Shown: positions 28,885-38,563 of the stretch, piece after piece
Layout of the letters: each line of letters starts with the position of its first letter
Position numbering within the stretch: position 1 is the first letter of the stretch
Origin: Legionella sp. PC997
GTDB lineage: Bacteria; Pseudomonadota; Gammaproteobacteria; Legionellales; Legionellaceae
Length of the DNA: 64,000 nt
Reading direction: 5' to 3'
Assembly (NCBI RefSeq): GCF_014109825.1
Contig: NZ_CP059576.1
Coordinates: 481,001-545,000, forward strand
Program-made: the position numbers and the translations under genes
The notes under the pieces: model-generated
Databases searched by the model: none
What the model saw: the letters and a program-made list of their open reading frames with translations, nothing else
What the model was told of the DNA's origin: nothing

Positions 28885-30901
28885 GGAACTAAAAAAAGAT
28901 AATTACTGGGAAACGTTTGTTGACGCTTTGTCAGAGGCGATTCTTGTTTTAGATTTGTCGGGTAAAATTCTTTATGCCAATCACGCATCCTGTATTTTAT
29001 TCAATAAAGGAAGTGTTGATCTTATTGGCAGTGATTTTAGTTATCCAATTGAACTAGAAAAACCAACTAAAATAGAGATTCTAGATGTTAATAACCAAAT
29101 AATATATGCGGAAGTATATATGAAAAAGACTATCTGGAAACATAATCCAGCTTGGGTTGCTACGTTACATGATATTACTGAAAGAGAGAATGTTGAAAAA
29201 AAATTACATCTATTAGCGAATGTTTTTCATTTTGCAAAAGAAGGCATTGTTGTTACAGATCCTGATCTGAATATCATTGATGTCAATGCAGAATTTACTA
29301 ATATTACTCAATATAAAAAAGAAGAAGTCCTCGGCAAAAAACCCAATATTTTAAAATCGAATATTCAAGGCGTTGGATTTTATAAAAAAATGTGGGCACA
29401 TTTAAAAAGCCAAGGATATTGGTATGGTGAGATATGGAATAAGAAAAAAAATAATGAACTATATCCGCAATTGCTGGCGATATCAGAAGTAAAAAATGTT
29501 GATGGCGATTTAGTAAATTATGTTGGCGTTTTTTATGATATTACACAACAAGAGGAACAAAAAAAACAATTACTTCATCTCGCTTACCATGATAGCTTGA
29601 CAAATTTAGCAAACAGAAAATCATTATTAGAGCAATTAGAAACTGCAATGTTAAAAACACGGCGTTTAAATAATTACATAGCGCTTGTATTTTTTGATAT
29701 TGATGATTTTAAGTCAGTTAATGATTTGTATAGTCACAAAACGGGGGATAATCTATTAATAGAAACTGCACAACGAGTCAAAAATCTAATACGCGAAACG
29801 GACACCTTGGCGAGAATCGGAGGTGATGAGTTTGTGTTATTATTGGAGGGACTGAGTCATCCTTATGATTTCAAACCTGTGATGGATAAGATCTATGAAA
29901 ATTTAAAGAAGCCAATCATTATAGATTCACATAAAATATTTATCACTATTAGCGCTGGGATTTGTTTTTATCCGCAAAAAATAGCCATCGGCCCGTCTGG
30001 TTTGCTTTCTCAAGCGGATCAGGCTATGTATAAATCTAAGATGACTGGGAAAAATAAATATTCTTTATATGATGTGGCGCTTGATTTAGAAATTAGAAAA
30101 CAAGAAAGATTAATTAACGCAATTAAATCTTCAATTAAAAATAATGAATTAAAACTTTATTACCAGCCTAAAGTGAACATGAAAACAGGTAAAATATTAG
30201 GATTAGAGGGTTTGATTCGTTGGGAGCACCCTAAAAAAGGGCTCTTACTTCCAAATCAGTTTTTACCTCAAATAACTAATGATGCGTTTTCTTTTACACT
30301 TTTAGAGTTCACCCTAAAGGAAGCACTTGAGCAAATACGATTATGGACACACATTGATGATCAGCTAACAATCAGTATCAACATCAGTGCGCGGCAACTC
30401 GAACAAGAAAATTTTTTTGAAAAATTAATGAACATTGTAAAACTTTATCCTAAAAATATATACAGTCGACTTGAATTAGAAATTTTGGAATCTAGTATTA
30501 TCAATAAATTTGAATTAACCTCAGGCATTATAAAAAAATGTAATAAGATTGGTATAGAATTTTCACTGGATGATTTTGGCACCAAATATTCATCGCTGAA
30601 TTATTTAGTCAATTTACCATTTCGCTATATGAAAATAGATACTGAGTTTATTAGAAATACTTTAATAAGTGAAAGGGATACTAAAATATTAAGAGCAATA
30701 CTTGATATTGCAAAAGCAATAAACGTCATGGTCATTGCTGAAGGCGTAGAGACACAGGAACACATAAACCACCTGATAAACCTTGGTTGTCATTTAGGTC
30801 AAGGCTTTGCTATCAGCAAAGCAATGCCCGCGGAGCAGTTTGCACAATGGTATCAATCATGGAACAGCAAAAGGCGGGGTAACCACAAACCTGGGGGATA
30901 A
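28874..30901 (+). CDS. PAS-PAS-GGDEF-EAL protein of the kai operon
   Basis: The 675-residue protein starts with GTG inside the kaiB 3' end. Two PAS domains occupy about 12-115 and 115-235. GGDEF (about 240-400) is intact at 316-320, and EAL (about 415-665) has E445-G-L, N-I-S-A-R, D-D-F-G-T-K and E-G-V-E-T. The A-to-G change in E-A-L is tolerated in active enzymes; the G-to-K change after DDFGT is less usual. It has no membrane segment. Location in the operon suggests KaiBC output acts through cyclic-di-GMP, or the reverse; this is inference. Confidence 0.9.
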   Translation: MKSEELKKDNYWETFVDALSEAILVLDLSGKILYANHASCILFNKGSVDLIGSDFSYPIELEKPTKIEILDVNNQIIYAEVYMKKTIWKHNPAWVATLHDITERENVEKKLHLLANVFHFAKEGIVVTDPDLNIIDVNAEFTNITQYKKEEVLGKKPNILKSNIQGVGFYKKMWAHLKSQGYWYGEIWNKKKNNELYPQLLAISEVKNVDGDLVNYVGVFYDITQQEEQKKQLLHLAYHDSLTNLANRKSLLEQLETAMLKTRRLNNYIALVFFDIDDFKSVNDLYSHKTGDNLLIETAQRVKNLIRETDTLARIGGDEFVLLLEGLSHPYDFKPVMDKIYENLKKPIIIDSHKIFITISAGICFYPQKIAIGPSGLLSQADQAMYKSKMTGKNKYSLYDVALDLEIRKQERLINAIKSSIKNNELKLYYQPKVNMKTGKILGLEGLIRWEHPKKGLLLPNQFLPQITNDAFSFTLLEFTLKEALEQIRLWTHIDDQLTISINISARQLEQENFFEKLMNIVKLYPKNIYSRLELEILESSIINKFELTSGIIKKCNKIGIEFSLDDFGTKYSSLNYLVNLPFRYMKIDTEFIRNTLISERDTKILRAILDIAKAINVMVIAEGVETQEHINHLINLGCHLGQGFAISKAMPAEQFAQWYQSWNSKRRGNHKPGG

Positions 30902-30915
30902 TGTGGTAATCCCCC
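30893..30915 (+). terminator. Hairpin at the end of the kai operon
   Basis: GGGGGAT (30893-30899) and ATCCCCC (30909-30915) form a perfect 7-bp stem with a nine-base loop. It overlaps the TAA stop of the PAS-GGDEF-EAL gene. What follows is A-rich rather than T-rich, so intrinsic termination is uncertain; it may instead stabilise the mRNA end. Confidence 0.5.
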
Positions 30916-31003
30916 CAAAATAAACCAGCAGGTGGTCAACCGGATCCAGTCGTACCGATCTAGTCTTCCGAACCTTTCTTATGTAAGAGTAGCCCTAATT
31001 TCC

Positions 31004-31450
31004 CTAAAACATCCCATTACTATTCGCTGACTCAGCAGGAATAGGTTGAATAACATCCCAGTGCTCATAAATTTTATTGTGTTCCAGTCGAAAAATGTCA
31101 ACAATGGCTCGTCCCCGCGTTCCCGGTTCTAAGATGGAATGGACATGGACAATCACATAATCTCCTTCTGCGAAAATTCGTTTAATTTCACTATGTGATT
31201 GTGGATAAGTACTTTTCAGATAATCAATGTAATTCTTTAAACCCTCAATCCCATCTTGAGCGATAGGATTATGTTGAATGTACCAAGCACCCAAGTAATT
31301 TTGCGCAGCATCAAAGTCCTTTTCATTCAAGGCCTTTTGATAAAATTGGGTGACAATGTGTTTGTTCGTTTCCTGTAGAGCTCCTGCAATTCCAGAAACT
31401 GAGTGAAACAACAAACCACTGGATATGAGTGATAACATTATTTTTTTCAT
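31004..31450 (-). CDS. Secreted SnoaL/NTF2-like protein
   Basis: A 148-residue protein with a signal peptide (about 1-24), followed by one SnoaL-like alpha+beta cone: Q-F-Y-Q-K-A-L-N-E-K-D-F near the N-terminus and V-D-I-F-R-L-E-H-N-K-I-Y-E-H-W-D near the end. Such folds bind or convert small molecules; the enzyme activity is not predictable. It is divergent from a LysR regulator with a palindrome between them, a typical regulator-target pair. Confidence 0.82.
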   Translation of the reverse strand: MKKIMLSLISSGLLFHSVSGIAGALQETNKHIVTQFYQKALNEKDFDAAQNYLGAWYIQHNPIAQDGIEGLKNYIDYLKSTYPQSHSEIKRIFAEGDYVIVHVHSILEPGTRGRAIVDIFRLEHNKIYEHWDVIQPIPAESANSNGMF

Positions 31451-31463
31451 TTATGCTCCTTAT

Positions 31464-31482
31464 TAATCAAACAAATTGATTA
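31464..31482. promoter_or_regulatory. Candidate LysR operator
   Basis: TAATCAA-acaaa-TTGATTA is a perfect 7-bp-arm palindrome in the gap between the divergent SnoaL-like gene and the LysR gene. It fits the T-N11-A pattern of LysR-type binding sites. The assignment is by position and shape only. Confidence 0.5.
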
Positions 31483-31562
31483 TAAATGGCTATTTAAATT
31501 AAAAAAGCGCATAATTTTGGCTAAATATATCTAATTTTTAGATGGATTCAGGTTGGCACACG

Positions 31563-32435
31563 ATGACCAAAGTAACTCTTGAACAATGGCGTGTATTTCA
31601 TACAGTGATCGACGAAGGAAGCTTTGCTAAAGCAGCAATGAAACTGCATAAAAGTCAATCGAATATCAGCTATACTATTGCAAAACTTCAAGACATGCTG
31701 GGGTTAAAATTACTCCAGATTGAAGGGCGTAAGGCCGTCTTGACGGAACAAGGCATTGAAATTCTAAAATTATCGCGCCAAATTACCAGAGCTGCAAAAA
31801 ATGTAGCGAATGCAGCTGTTAATTTAAAATCAGTTTTTGAAAAATCGATTCGCCTGGCTATTGATGAAATTTTTCCACTCCCTTTATTGATGGCTGTATT
31901 GCAAGAATTTTCCCAGCAAAATCAACACACCAAATTGAGTATTACGCATGGGTTATTATCAGGTCCTAGCGATCAATTAATTAGTGGCGGTGCGGAGCTT
32001 GCTATTATTTCAAAAATTCCGGAAGGTTATACGGGCAATAAATTGATGGATGTTCATTTTATTCCATATGCTCATCAAGACAGCCCTTTGCATCAAAAAC
32101 GACTCACCCTCGAGGATCTTTATGAGGAACGTTACCTCATTGCCCAGGATTCTGGTGTAAATAAAAAACGTAATGAAGGGTGGTTAGGTTCTGAATTTCA
32201 TTGGAAAGTAAGTACTTTGGAAATGAAAATCCAATGTGTGGCACATGGAATAGGGTTTGCCTGGTTGCCGCAGAAAATGGTTGAGGGTCGAAACATACCT
32301 ATTCTCCCTTTGAAAATGGAAGAAAATAATATCAGAACCTATCCTGTTTATTTGGTGCACCACCAACCTCAAGAAATGGGGCCATCAGCAAAACTCTTAA
32401 TAGAGCTTTTTAAAAAACACGCCGACAAAAGTTAG
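31563..32435 (+). CDS. LysR-family transcriptional regulator
   Basis: A protein of about 290 residues, standard length. The N-terminal winged helix contains F-A-K-A-A-M-K-L-H-K-S-Q-S-N-I-S-Y-T-I-A, the recognition helix pattern of LysR regulators. The rest is a periplasmic-binding-like effector domain. The frame is open to 31542, but the Met at 31563 fits the family N-terminus (M-T-K-V-T-L-E-Q-W-R-V-F). It probably controls the divergent SnoaL-like gene and itself. The effector is unknown. Confidence 0.9.
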   Translation: MTKVTLEQWRVFHTVIDEGSFAKAAMKLHKSQSNISYTIAKLQDMLGLKLLQIEGRKAVLTEQGIEILKLSRQITRAAKNVANAAVNLKSVFEKSIRLAIDEIFPLPLLMAVLQEFSQQNQHTKLSITHGLLSGPSDQLISGGAELAIISKIPEGYTGNKLMDVHFIPYAHQDSPLHQKRLTLEDLYEERYLIAQDSGVNKKRNEGWLGSEFHWKVSTLEMKIQCVAHGIGFAWLPQKMVEGRNIPILPLKMEENNIRTYPVYLVHHQPQEMGPSAKLLIELFKKHADKS

Positions 32436-32521
32436 ATTTTGAGTTTTAGTAAAGCTTCATCTAATGACACCCACGTTAAATTGACCTATAAGTAATAAAT
32501 CCCCCTATCGAAGAGAGAACT

Positions 32522-32995
32522 ATGAATGCTTCAAAAAAATCCCTTATAAGCGGTTTAATGATTTTATTTTCAGTTTCAGCCAGCAGCATGACGGAACAAG
32601 TTTCCCAATCCCAATCCGATGCGGCGCGAATTTCAATGTTGGAAAAGGCTTTGGCTCCCCAAAAACTGGATGAAGTGGCAACTTTGTTTGCAAAAGCCAA
32701 TAAAGAGAGGAATGCTGCGGTCCAATTTATGCTGTTTTCGGAACAATTAAAAAACAAATTTAACGATCGTTGGCCCTATTGGGTATCTGGGGTATCCAGT
32801 CCATGGATTACTTCTTATGAGATAAAAAAAATAGCTCAAAGCAAGAGTTCTTGGAAATTTAGAATAACATATCAATGGGCAACCGCAGATGGACCATTTA
32901 ATCCCCCCATGGTGCAAACCATAGTAGTAGCACCTGTACCTGAACCTATAAATTCATCCCAAAAATTTTGGATAATTGAATTTAATGAGCAATAG
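32522..32995 (+). CDS. Secreted protein of unknown function
   Basis: A 157-residue protein with a signal peptide (about 1-22, ending near S-A-S-S). The mature part is mixed alpha/beta with two W-P-Y-W/S-P-W segments around residues 83-95 and a hydrophobic C-terminal strand (T-I-V-V-A-P-V-P). I do not recognise the family. A GAGAG ribosome site lies five bases upstream of ATG. It is followed 67 bases later by another small ORF that ends in a similar W-P-Y. Confidence 0.65.
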   Translation: MNASKKSLISGLMILFSVSASSMTEQVSQSQSDAARISMLEKALAPQKLDEVATLFAKANKERNAAVQFMLFSEQLKNKFNDRWPYWVSGVSSPWITSYEIKKIAQSKSSWKFRITYQWATADGPFNPPMVQTIVVAPVPEPINSSQKFWIIEFNEQ

Positions 32996-33062
32996 GTAAA
33001 AGAACCTATCGGTTGTTTTGTCGTACTATAATTATTTAAAAGATCTGTTAAGGAATTAACAA

Positions 33063-33308
33063 ATGCATAACGGAGAAGAGGTAATAACAAAAGATTTTCA
33101 AAGTATTTTACTTCGAAATGGGTTTTCTACTCAGGAATTTAAAATAACAATAAAGAATGGGTCAAGTTATGATCCGAATCAAATAGTGAGTACCCAAGTG
33201 TGGATCACGATTGAAAAAGATTTTATACAAAAGAAATATGGCTTATACCGAACTAATTGGCCCTATGATTTTGAATCAGATTTAAATAATGGTTACTTTA
33301 ACCCCTAA
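33063..33308 (+). CDS. Small hypothetical protein
   Basis: An 81-residue protein without signal peptide or membrane helix. AAGGA lies nine bases upstream of ATG, which supports real translation. The sequence looks like part of a beta-rich fold and includes V-W-I-T-I-E-K-D-F and N-W-P-Y-D-F. I know of no family. It ends 52 bases before a strong inverted repeat. Confidence 0.55.
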   Translation: MHNGEEVITKDFQSILLRNGFSTQEFKITIKNGSSYDPNQIVSTQVWITIEKDFIQKKYGLYRTNWPYDFESDLNNGYFNP

Positions 33309-33359
33309 TGAGATAAACAGTTAACCCCAATAAATAAAATAAGCTATTTTGAAAATTCC

Positions 33360-33398
33360 ACCCCCTAGTACCGCGAATAAGTTGCAGTACTAGGGGGT
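33360..33398. terminator. Strong inverted repeat between convergent genes
   Basis: ACCCCCTAGTAC and GTACTAGGGGGT form a perfect 12-bp stem with a 15-base loop. It lies between convergent genes and is likely a bidirectional terminator, although neither side has a long T-run. Confidence 0.6.
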
Positions 33399-33456
33399 AG
33401 GATAAATGGTCCATTGACTCTAATCGATACCATTAGTTTATTCAGGTTTATCTAGT

Positions 33457-33903
33457 TTATTTATTGCTTGCGAATCCTATTGTTGCCGCAAATGCTATAG
33501 CCATACCCACGCCAATAACCGTTGGGGTGAAGAAGCTATATCGATTTGATGATTCACTTCCTGAAGAGGTAGTCTTTGCAGCATTCACGTGTTTCGGATT
33601 AGATTGTTTATTTGAGAACTTCCGCTCGGCGATTTGATCTTTTGAATCATAAAAAATTGGATCGGTTATAATCACTGCTCCGCTAGGTGTTTGCGCCTTT
33701 CCCACCATAGATGATGCTTCCACCTCTGAAAACCCTTTTTTCATCAATTCAGCGATTTCTGCTTCTAAAACTTCTTTGGTTGGGGATGCACTGGTATCCA
33801 CTTTGAGGAAGCTTTCACCTATTTTTCCTTCAATTTGGCCATCATTCCAGGACACACTTTTTTTCTTTGCTTTAAGGGGGGCGTTTTCTATTTTCTCGTT
33901 CAT
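33457..33903 (-). CDS. Tail-anchored hypothetical protein with RVxF-like motif
   Basis: A protein of about 148 residues. A polar, Ser/Lys-rich body is followed by one C-terminal hydrophobic helix (V-I-G-V-G-M-A-I-A-F-A-A-T-I-G-F) ending in A-S-N-K, a tail-anchor layout. Near the N-terminus, K-K-S-V-S-W-N-D fits the degenerate RVxF docking motif for eukaryotic protein phosphatase 1. The Met at 33903 follows GAGG with a five-base spacing and is preferred over the longer frame. No domain is recognised. A host-directed role is speculative. Confidence 0.6.
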   Translation of the reverse strand: MNEKIENAPLKAKKKSVSWNDGQIEGKIGESFLKVDTSASPTKEVLEAEIAELMKKGFSEVEASSMVGKAQTPSGAVIITDPIFYDSKDQIAERKFSNKQSNPKHVNAAKTTSSGSESSNRYSFFTPTVIGVGMAIAFAATIGFASNK

Positions 33904-34167
33904 AAAAACCTCATCAATATTAAGATTGGATAAAATTAGAACAATTTTAACAGTCAATGATTAAGGAAATATGAAGAATTTGTATTTTTTTTATTCATTA
34001 TCGTGAAAATGGAAAAAATGAGGCTTGTGTGATTCTATGTTGCACTCAGGTTTTAACAAACCACCGGATGGCTTTATTCAACTATAATTAATGAGTAACA
34101 TTTTTTATGTTGGTTCATTCCATTTAGTTTTGTGAGGCACAGCAGAAGTATATTAAGGGGGCGATGG

Positions 34168-36708
34168 ATGCTTATCGATAAGGGACACTATTCTGCTTAT
34201 ATCGCCGAGCGCTCACCTTCTTGGCGTGTTTTTTTCCCTCCTGTATTTCTATCCCTAATCTGCATCTTAATCGAATATAAAACGAGTTTTCTGGTTTTTC
34301 ATGTATTAACTGAATTTGTTTCGGTATGTATTGCATTGACCGCAATGACAGTAGCGGCGACCACGAATCAATTCACTAAAAATCAGTTTGTGGTTTTTAT
34401 TTCTTTAGCAGCAGGTTGGTGTGCCAGTATCGACATTGCTCATATTTTAGCTTATCAAGGAATGAACTTATTACCGCAGGGCGGTGGTAATTTAAGTACT
34501 CAACTTTGGGTTTCTGCGCGCATCCTCCAAGCTTTATCTTTTCTGTGTGCTATTTATTTCCTTAGGCATACTCTGAAAATTTGGGTAGTGAATCTTTTTT
34601 TCTTTTTTATAACGCTGGCAATTTTATCTTCCATCTTCTCGGGTTATTTTCCCACGACCTATATCAATAATTATGGAGTGACTTGGTTCAAACTCTATTG
34701 CGAATGGGGCGTTATCCTCATTCTCTGCATGACCCTTATCTTGCTGTGGTATGAGAAGGCAATGCTTTCAAAAGAGTTGTTGTTTTATATGAGCTTAAGC
34801 CTTATTTCGATGATTGGTTCCGATTTATCTTTATCGAGTTATAAAAATGTGTTTGGTATAGAGAATATAGTGGGTCATGTGTTAAGAATATTCTCATATT
34901 GGTTTATCTATATTGCGTTGGTTGTACAAACGTTACGTCATCCTTTTGCAATGATGGCACGAGCTGCAACGACTTACGATAACATTCCCGATCCTACGTT
35001 TATTGTTCAGTCTGAAGGTACAATCAGCCAAGCGAACAGTGCTGCTGGAGAACTCACTCATAAAAAACCGGAAGAATTAGTGGGCTTATCTTCCCATAGC
35101 CTTTTTCATAATAAATCTATAGAACCAGAGCAATGTCCAGTGTGCTCTCAGCTGTCTGCTCAAAAACGTCAGTTTACTGTTGAAATTGAGACTAAAAAGG
35201 ATGAATGGGTAGAATGTAGTATGTGCTCGATTAATTCTGATTTTTTTCCTAATTCTTGGGTACAAATCGTAAGAAATATTTCTTTGCGTAAGGCTCTTGA
35301 AAAAGAACACACTAAATTAACTTATAACTTGGGTGAACGGATTAAAGAAATTCGTTGTCTTTATACCATTGCCAATTTGATAGCACTTAGAGACTTGAAT
35401 ATTGATGAATTATTTACTCAAATTGTCAATGTACTGCCTGATGCGTTTCAATTTCCAAAGTATATGGTTGCCACAATAAAAAGTGACTGGGGCGAGTTTA
35501 GTTCAGACTCAAAAGCGCAAAAACTACCTTATCAATTGGAAAAAGAGTTTCAAACTGGGAATCAGTCTACAGTAAAAATAAATATAGCGTATCGATCGCA
35601 ACCGCTAATATCTAAAACTCTTTTTTTTCTACCGGAGGAATCAACGCTTTTAGATTCGGTAGCAACGTTATTGCAGAACGCACTTACACGATTTCAATCG
35701 GAACAAAAAGCGACAGAAGCCGAAAAACGATTTAAAGAAAGCGAAGAACACTTCCGGGCATTTATTGAACAAGCCCATGTGGGAGTATATATACGTAGTA
35801 AAAAACGATTCCTGTATGTAAATCCACGCTTTTGTGAACTGGTTGGTCGCAAAGAAGAAGAGTTATTATCCCTGGGGTTGCTGGATTTAATAGAGGATGA
35901 AAGCATTAAAAAATTAGCTCTCAAGTATTGGCGTCGATTAGATCGCGGCGAATCCAGTATTGCCTACAACCTCCCTTTAAAAAGAAAAAGTGATGGCGCC
36001 TACTTAGTTTTAAGGATTGATACGACAGTTATTTCCTGGAAGGGACATTTCGAATTTCTTTCCATAGTAGATGATGTTACCGAAATTCAACATGCAAAAG
36101 TGCAAATCGAACGATACGTAACTGAGTTAGAATCTGCAATAAAAGGGACGTTTCTTGCGGTTTCCAAGATGGTCGAACTTCGTGATCCCTATACAGCAGG
36201 TCATGAACGTCAAGTTGGATTAATTGCCAAAGCCATAGGGGAGGAATTGGGATGGTCATCTGAACGGTGCTCCTCGCTGGAGCTTATGGGATTGGTACAT
36301 GATATAGGTAAAATTTCAATACCCGCAGAAATTCTTTCCAAACCCACCAGGCTTACTGGGGCAGAGATGGAACTCATGAAGGTGCATCCCCAAGCGGGTT
36401 ATGATATTTTAAAAGATGTTCCGTTTAAAGAACCGGTTGCTGAGGTGATCTTACAACATCACGAACGACTTGATGGTAGCGGTTATCCTCGAGGATTAAA
36501 AGGGTCAGAAATTTTGCCCGAAACCTTAGTGATTTCTGTAGCAGATGTCTTGGAAGCGATGACCTCGCATAGACCCTACAGACCTGCATTAGGCATAGAA
36601 GCTGCAATAGCAGAAATTAAACGGGGCAGGGGTGTTCTTTATGATACAGAGGTGGTCAATGCGGCCTTAAAGTTAATTCAAGAAAATAAACTCCCGCTAC
36701 ACCCATAA
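34168..36708 (+). CDS. Membrane-bound PAS/HD-GYP cyclic-di-GMP phosphodiesterase
   Basis: A protein of about 846 residues. The first 270 hold around eight membrane helices of a MASE-type sensor, followed by PAS-like segments (about 280-375 and 535-650), a connecting region, and a C-terminal HD-GYP domain (about 670-840). H711-D712 (L-V-H-D-I-G-K) and H-H-E-R-L-D-G-S-G-Y-P (H764, GYP 772-774) are intact, so it should hydrolyse cyclic-di-GMP. The start at 34168 is chosen because AGGGGG lies six bases upstream. The membrane part probably senses a lipid or respiratory signal; this is not deducible further. Confidence 0.9.
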   Translation: MLIDKGHYSAYIAERSPSWRVFFPPVFLSLICILIEYKTSFLVFHVLTEFVSVCIALTAMTVAATTNQFTKNQFVVFISLAAGWCASIDIAHILAYQGMNLLPQGGGNLSTQLWVSARILQALSFLCAIYFLRHTLKIWVVNLFFFFITLAILSSIFSGYFPTTYINNYGVTWFKLYCEWGVILILCMTLILLWYEKAMLSKELLFYMSLSLISMIGSDLSLSSYKNVFGIENIVGHVLRIFSYWFIYIALVVQTLRHPFAMMARAATTYDNIPDPTFIVQSEGTISQANSAAGELTHKKPEELVGLSSHSLFHNKSIEPEQCPVCSQLSAQKRQFTVEIETKKDEWVECSMCSINSDFFPNSWVQIVRNISLRKALEKEHTKLTYNLGERIKEIRCLYTIANLIALRDLNIDELFTQIVNVLPDAFQFPKYMVATIKSDWGEFSSDSKAQKLPYQLEKEFQTGNQSTVKINIAYRSQPLISKTLFFLPEESTLLDSVATLLQNALTRFQSEQKATEAEKRFKESEEHFRAFIEQAHVGVYIRSKKRFLYVNPRFCELVGRKEEELLSLGLLDLIEDESIKKLALKYWRRLDRGESSIAYNLPLKRKSDGAYLVLRIDTTVISWKGHFEFLSIVDDVTEIQHAKVQIERYVTELESAIKGTFLAVSKMVELRDPYTAGHERQVGLIAKAIGEELGWSSERCSSLELMGLVHDIGKISIPAEILSKPTRLTGAEMELMKVHPQAGYDILKDVPFKEPVAEVILQHHERLDGSGYPRGLKGSEILPETLVISVADVLEAMTSHRPYRPALGIEAAIAEIKRGRGVLYDTEVVNAALKLIQENKLPLHP

Positions 36709-36828
36709 AAATCAGAAACGTTTTCCATCGAAGAGACTATGAGTCGAAAGCATTACTTATTGTATATTAGACAAATCCTGTGCAATATTACTATATTAAT
36801 GATTATACTCTGAAGAAAAAGGTTCTGT

Positions 36829-38037
36829 ATGTTTCGAAAAACTGCTCCTTGCTTTTTCGCAGTGGTTATTGATGCTCTAGGTTTTGGTCTTGTTTATCCA
36901 GTAATGACCGCACTCTTCACCGCGGATCATAGTCCCGTTTTAAGTGCCGATGCCAGTATAGCTGTGAAACATTTTTATTTGGGATTAAGTTATATGCTCT
37001 ATCCTTTATGCATGTTTTTTGGCACTTCGTTTATGGGCGATTTATCTGATGTTTGGGGGCGGAAAAAAGTATTGCTATTATGCATGCTCGGAATAACCAT
37101 CAGTTTTTTGTTAATGGGAATGGGGGTCGCCTTTTCTTGTTTAAGTTTATTACTCATTGGGCGGGCACTTTCAGGTTTGATGGCCGGTAGCCAACCCATA
37201 GCCCAAGCCTCCATTGCTGATTTGAGTACCCCTGAAACCAAGGCGTTAAACATGAGTTTAATTTCCATGAGTTTTAGTTTTGGTTCCGTTCTTGGCCCGT
37301 TGCTTGGGGGTGTCATGTCCGATCAACAATTGCTGCCTTGGTTTACATTTACTACCCCGTTTTTGATGGCCGCATTGCTTGCCTTCATTGCTTGGATTTG
37401 GATAAAACTTGGATACCAAGATACTGTTTTAGTTTTGTCTCAGAAGAAAATTTCCATTTTCCGTCCAATACATATTTTTATTGAGGCATTTCAACATCAA
37501 TCGGTTCGTATTCTTGCCTTAGTGTTTCTATTGATGCAAATGGGATTTAGTCTTTATTTTCAATTCATTATTGTACACATGAAGATGGTTTATCATTATA
37601 CCAATTGGCAGTTAGGAGCAGTGCAGGGGATGATTGGTTTAGGCTTTGCTATAGGTATTTTAATTGGTATGCCTTTATGTGTGAAGCGATATAAAGTCCA
37701 TCACATTGCTTTGTGGACGCTTGTTCTCACCGGTTTAGGTCAGCTTCTGGTTTATGTTATGCCTAATTCATTATTGCAATGGCCTTTGGCCGTGGCGATT
37801 GCAACGTTTGATATTATGGCATTTGCTTGTCTACTAACTTTATTTTCCAATGCCGTGGATGCACAATCGCAAGGATGGGTAATGGGAATATCGGGTGCAG
37901 TGATGGCATTTGCTTGGATGATAACGGGGTTTGGTTCCAATTTATTATCCATTCTGTCCAGTGCGGGTTTGATTGCTTTAGGTGGGGTTTTACTGCTTGT
38001 CTCAGCGTTACTTTTACTAAAAAATAGAACCGTGTAG
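36829..38037 (+). CDS. MFS transporter (TetA-like)
   Basis: A 402-residue protein with twelve hydrophobic helices. Motif A (G-D-L-S-D-V-W-G-R-K-K) lies after helix 2, and G-P-L-L-G-G matches motif C of drug/H+ antiporters. Drug or metabolite export is likely; the substrate is unknown. AAGG is upstream of ATG. It is monocistronic; the lumazine-synthase-like genes start 85 bases later on the same strand and may be co-transcribed. Confidence 0.87.
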   Translation: MFRKTAPCFFAVVIDALGFGLVYPVMTALFTADHSPVLSADASIAVKHFYLGLSYMLYPLCMFFGTSFMGDLSDVWGRKKVLLLCMLGITISFLLMGMGVAFSCLSLLLIGRALSGLMAGSQPIAQASIADLSTPETKALNMSLISMSFSFGSVLGPLLGGVMSDQQLLPWFTFTTPFLMAALLAFIAWIWIKLGYQDTVLVLSQKKISIFRPIHIFIEAFQHQSVRILALVFLLMQMGFSLYFQFIIVHMKMVYHYTNWQLGAVQGMIGLGFAIGILIGMPLCVKRYKVHHIALWTLVLTGLGQLLVYVMPNSLLQWPLAVAIATFDIMAFACLLTLFSNAVDAQSQGWVMGISGAVMAFAWMITGFGSNLLSILSSAGLIALGGVLLLVSALLLLKNRTV

Positions 38038-38122
38038 TAGGAATGATTGATTTTTAAATCATATTGTGGAGGCGACTTTTTTTATGTAAAATTATTATTC
38101 ACTTGCAGGAGAGTAATAACCG

Positions 38123-38563
38123 ATGTACAAACCTAATATATTAATAGTCTGGTCTAATTATTATAAAGATTTAGCGGAAAAACAATTAGACGTTTGCTTA
38201 AATAAATTAAAGCAATATGACTACAATTATCAGGTTGAAACGGTCGAAGCCGGAACCTATGAAATCCCAACCGTGATCCAACATTACCACCGTGTTAACC
38301 CCTTTGATGGTTATTTGCCATTGAGTTTGTTACTTAAAGGTAAAACCGATCATTATGAGTTTATTTGGGAACATGTTAAAGAATGTTTTATTCAATTTGC
38401 TTTAGATGGATTAACTCTAGGTAATGGAATTATTTCTGCTCCAAGTATGGATATTTTGAGCGAACGTGTTGAAAACGGAGAACGAGTGCAAGAAGCAATT
38501 AATGCAGTGGATTATTTAATCCGTTTTAAAAATAAAAAAAATAATAAAGTGGCTTATGTCTAA
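38123..38563 (+). CDS. Lumazine-synthase-like protein, copy 1
   Basis: A 146-residue RibH-type fold. A-G-T-Y-E-I-P matches the substrate loop, and L-L-L-K-G-K-T-D-H-Y-E-F matches the G-x-T-x-H phosphate/catalytic segment of lumazine synthase, with the catalytic His kept. The following N-G-I-I-S-A-P replaces the usual F-G-V-L-T. It joins ribitylaminouracil and dihydroxybutanone phosphate in the riboflavin pathway if active. It overlaps copy 2 by 8 bases. No other riboflavin genes are near. Confidence 0.8.
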   Translation: MYKPNILIVWSNYYKDLAEKQLDVCLNKLKQYDYNYQVETVEAGTYEIPTVIQHYHRVNPFDGYLPLSLLLKGKTDHYEFIWEHVKECFIQFALDGLTLGNGIISAPSMDILSERVENGERVQEAINAVDYLIRFKNKKNNKVAYV

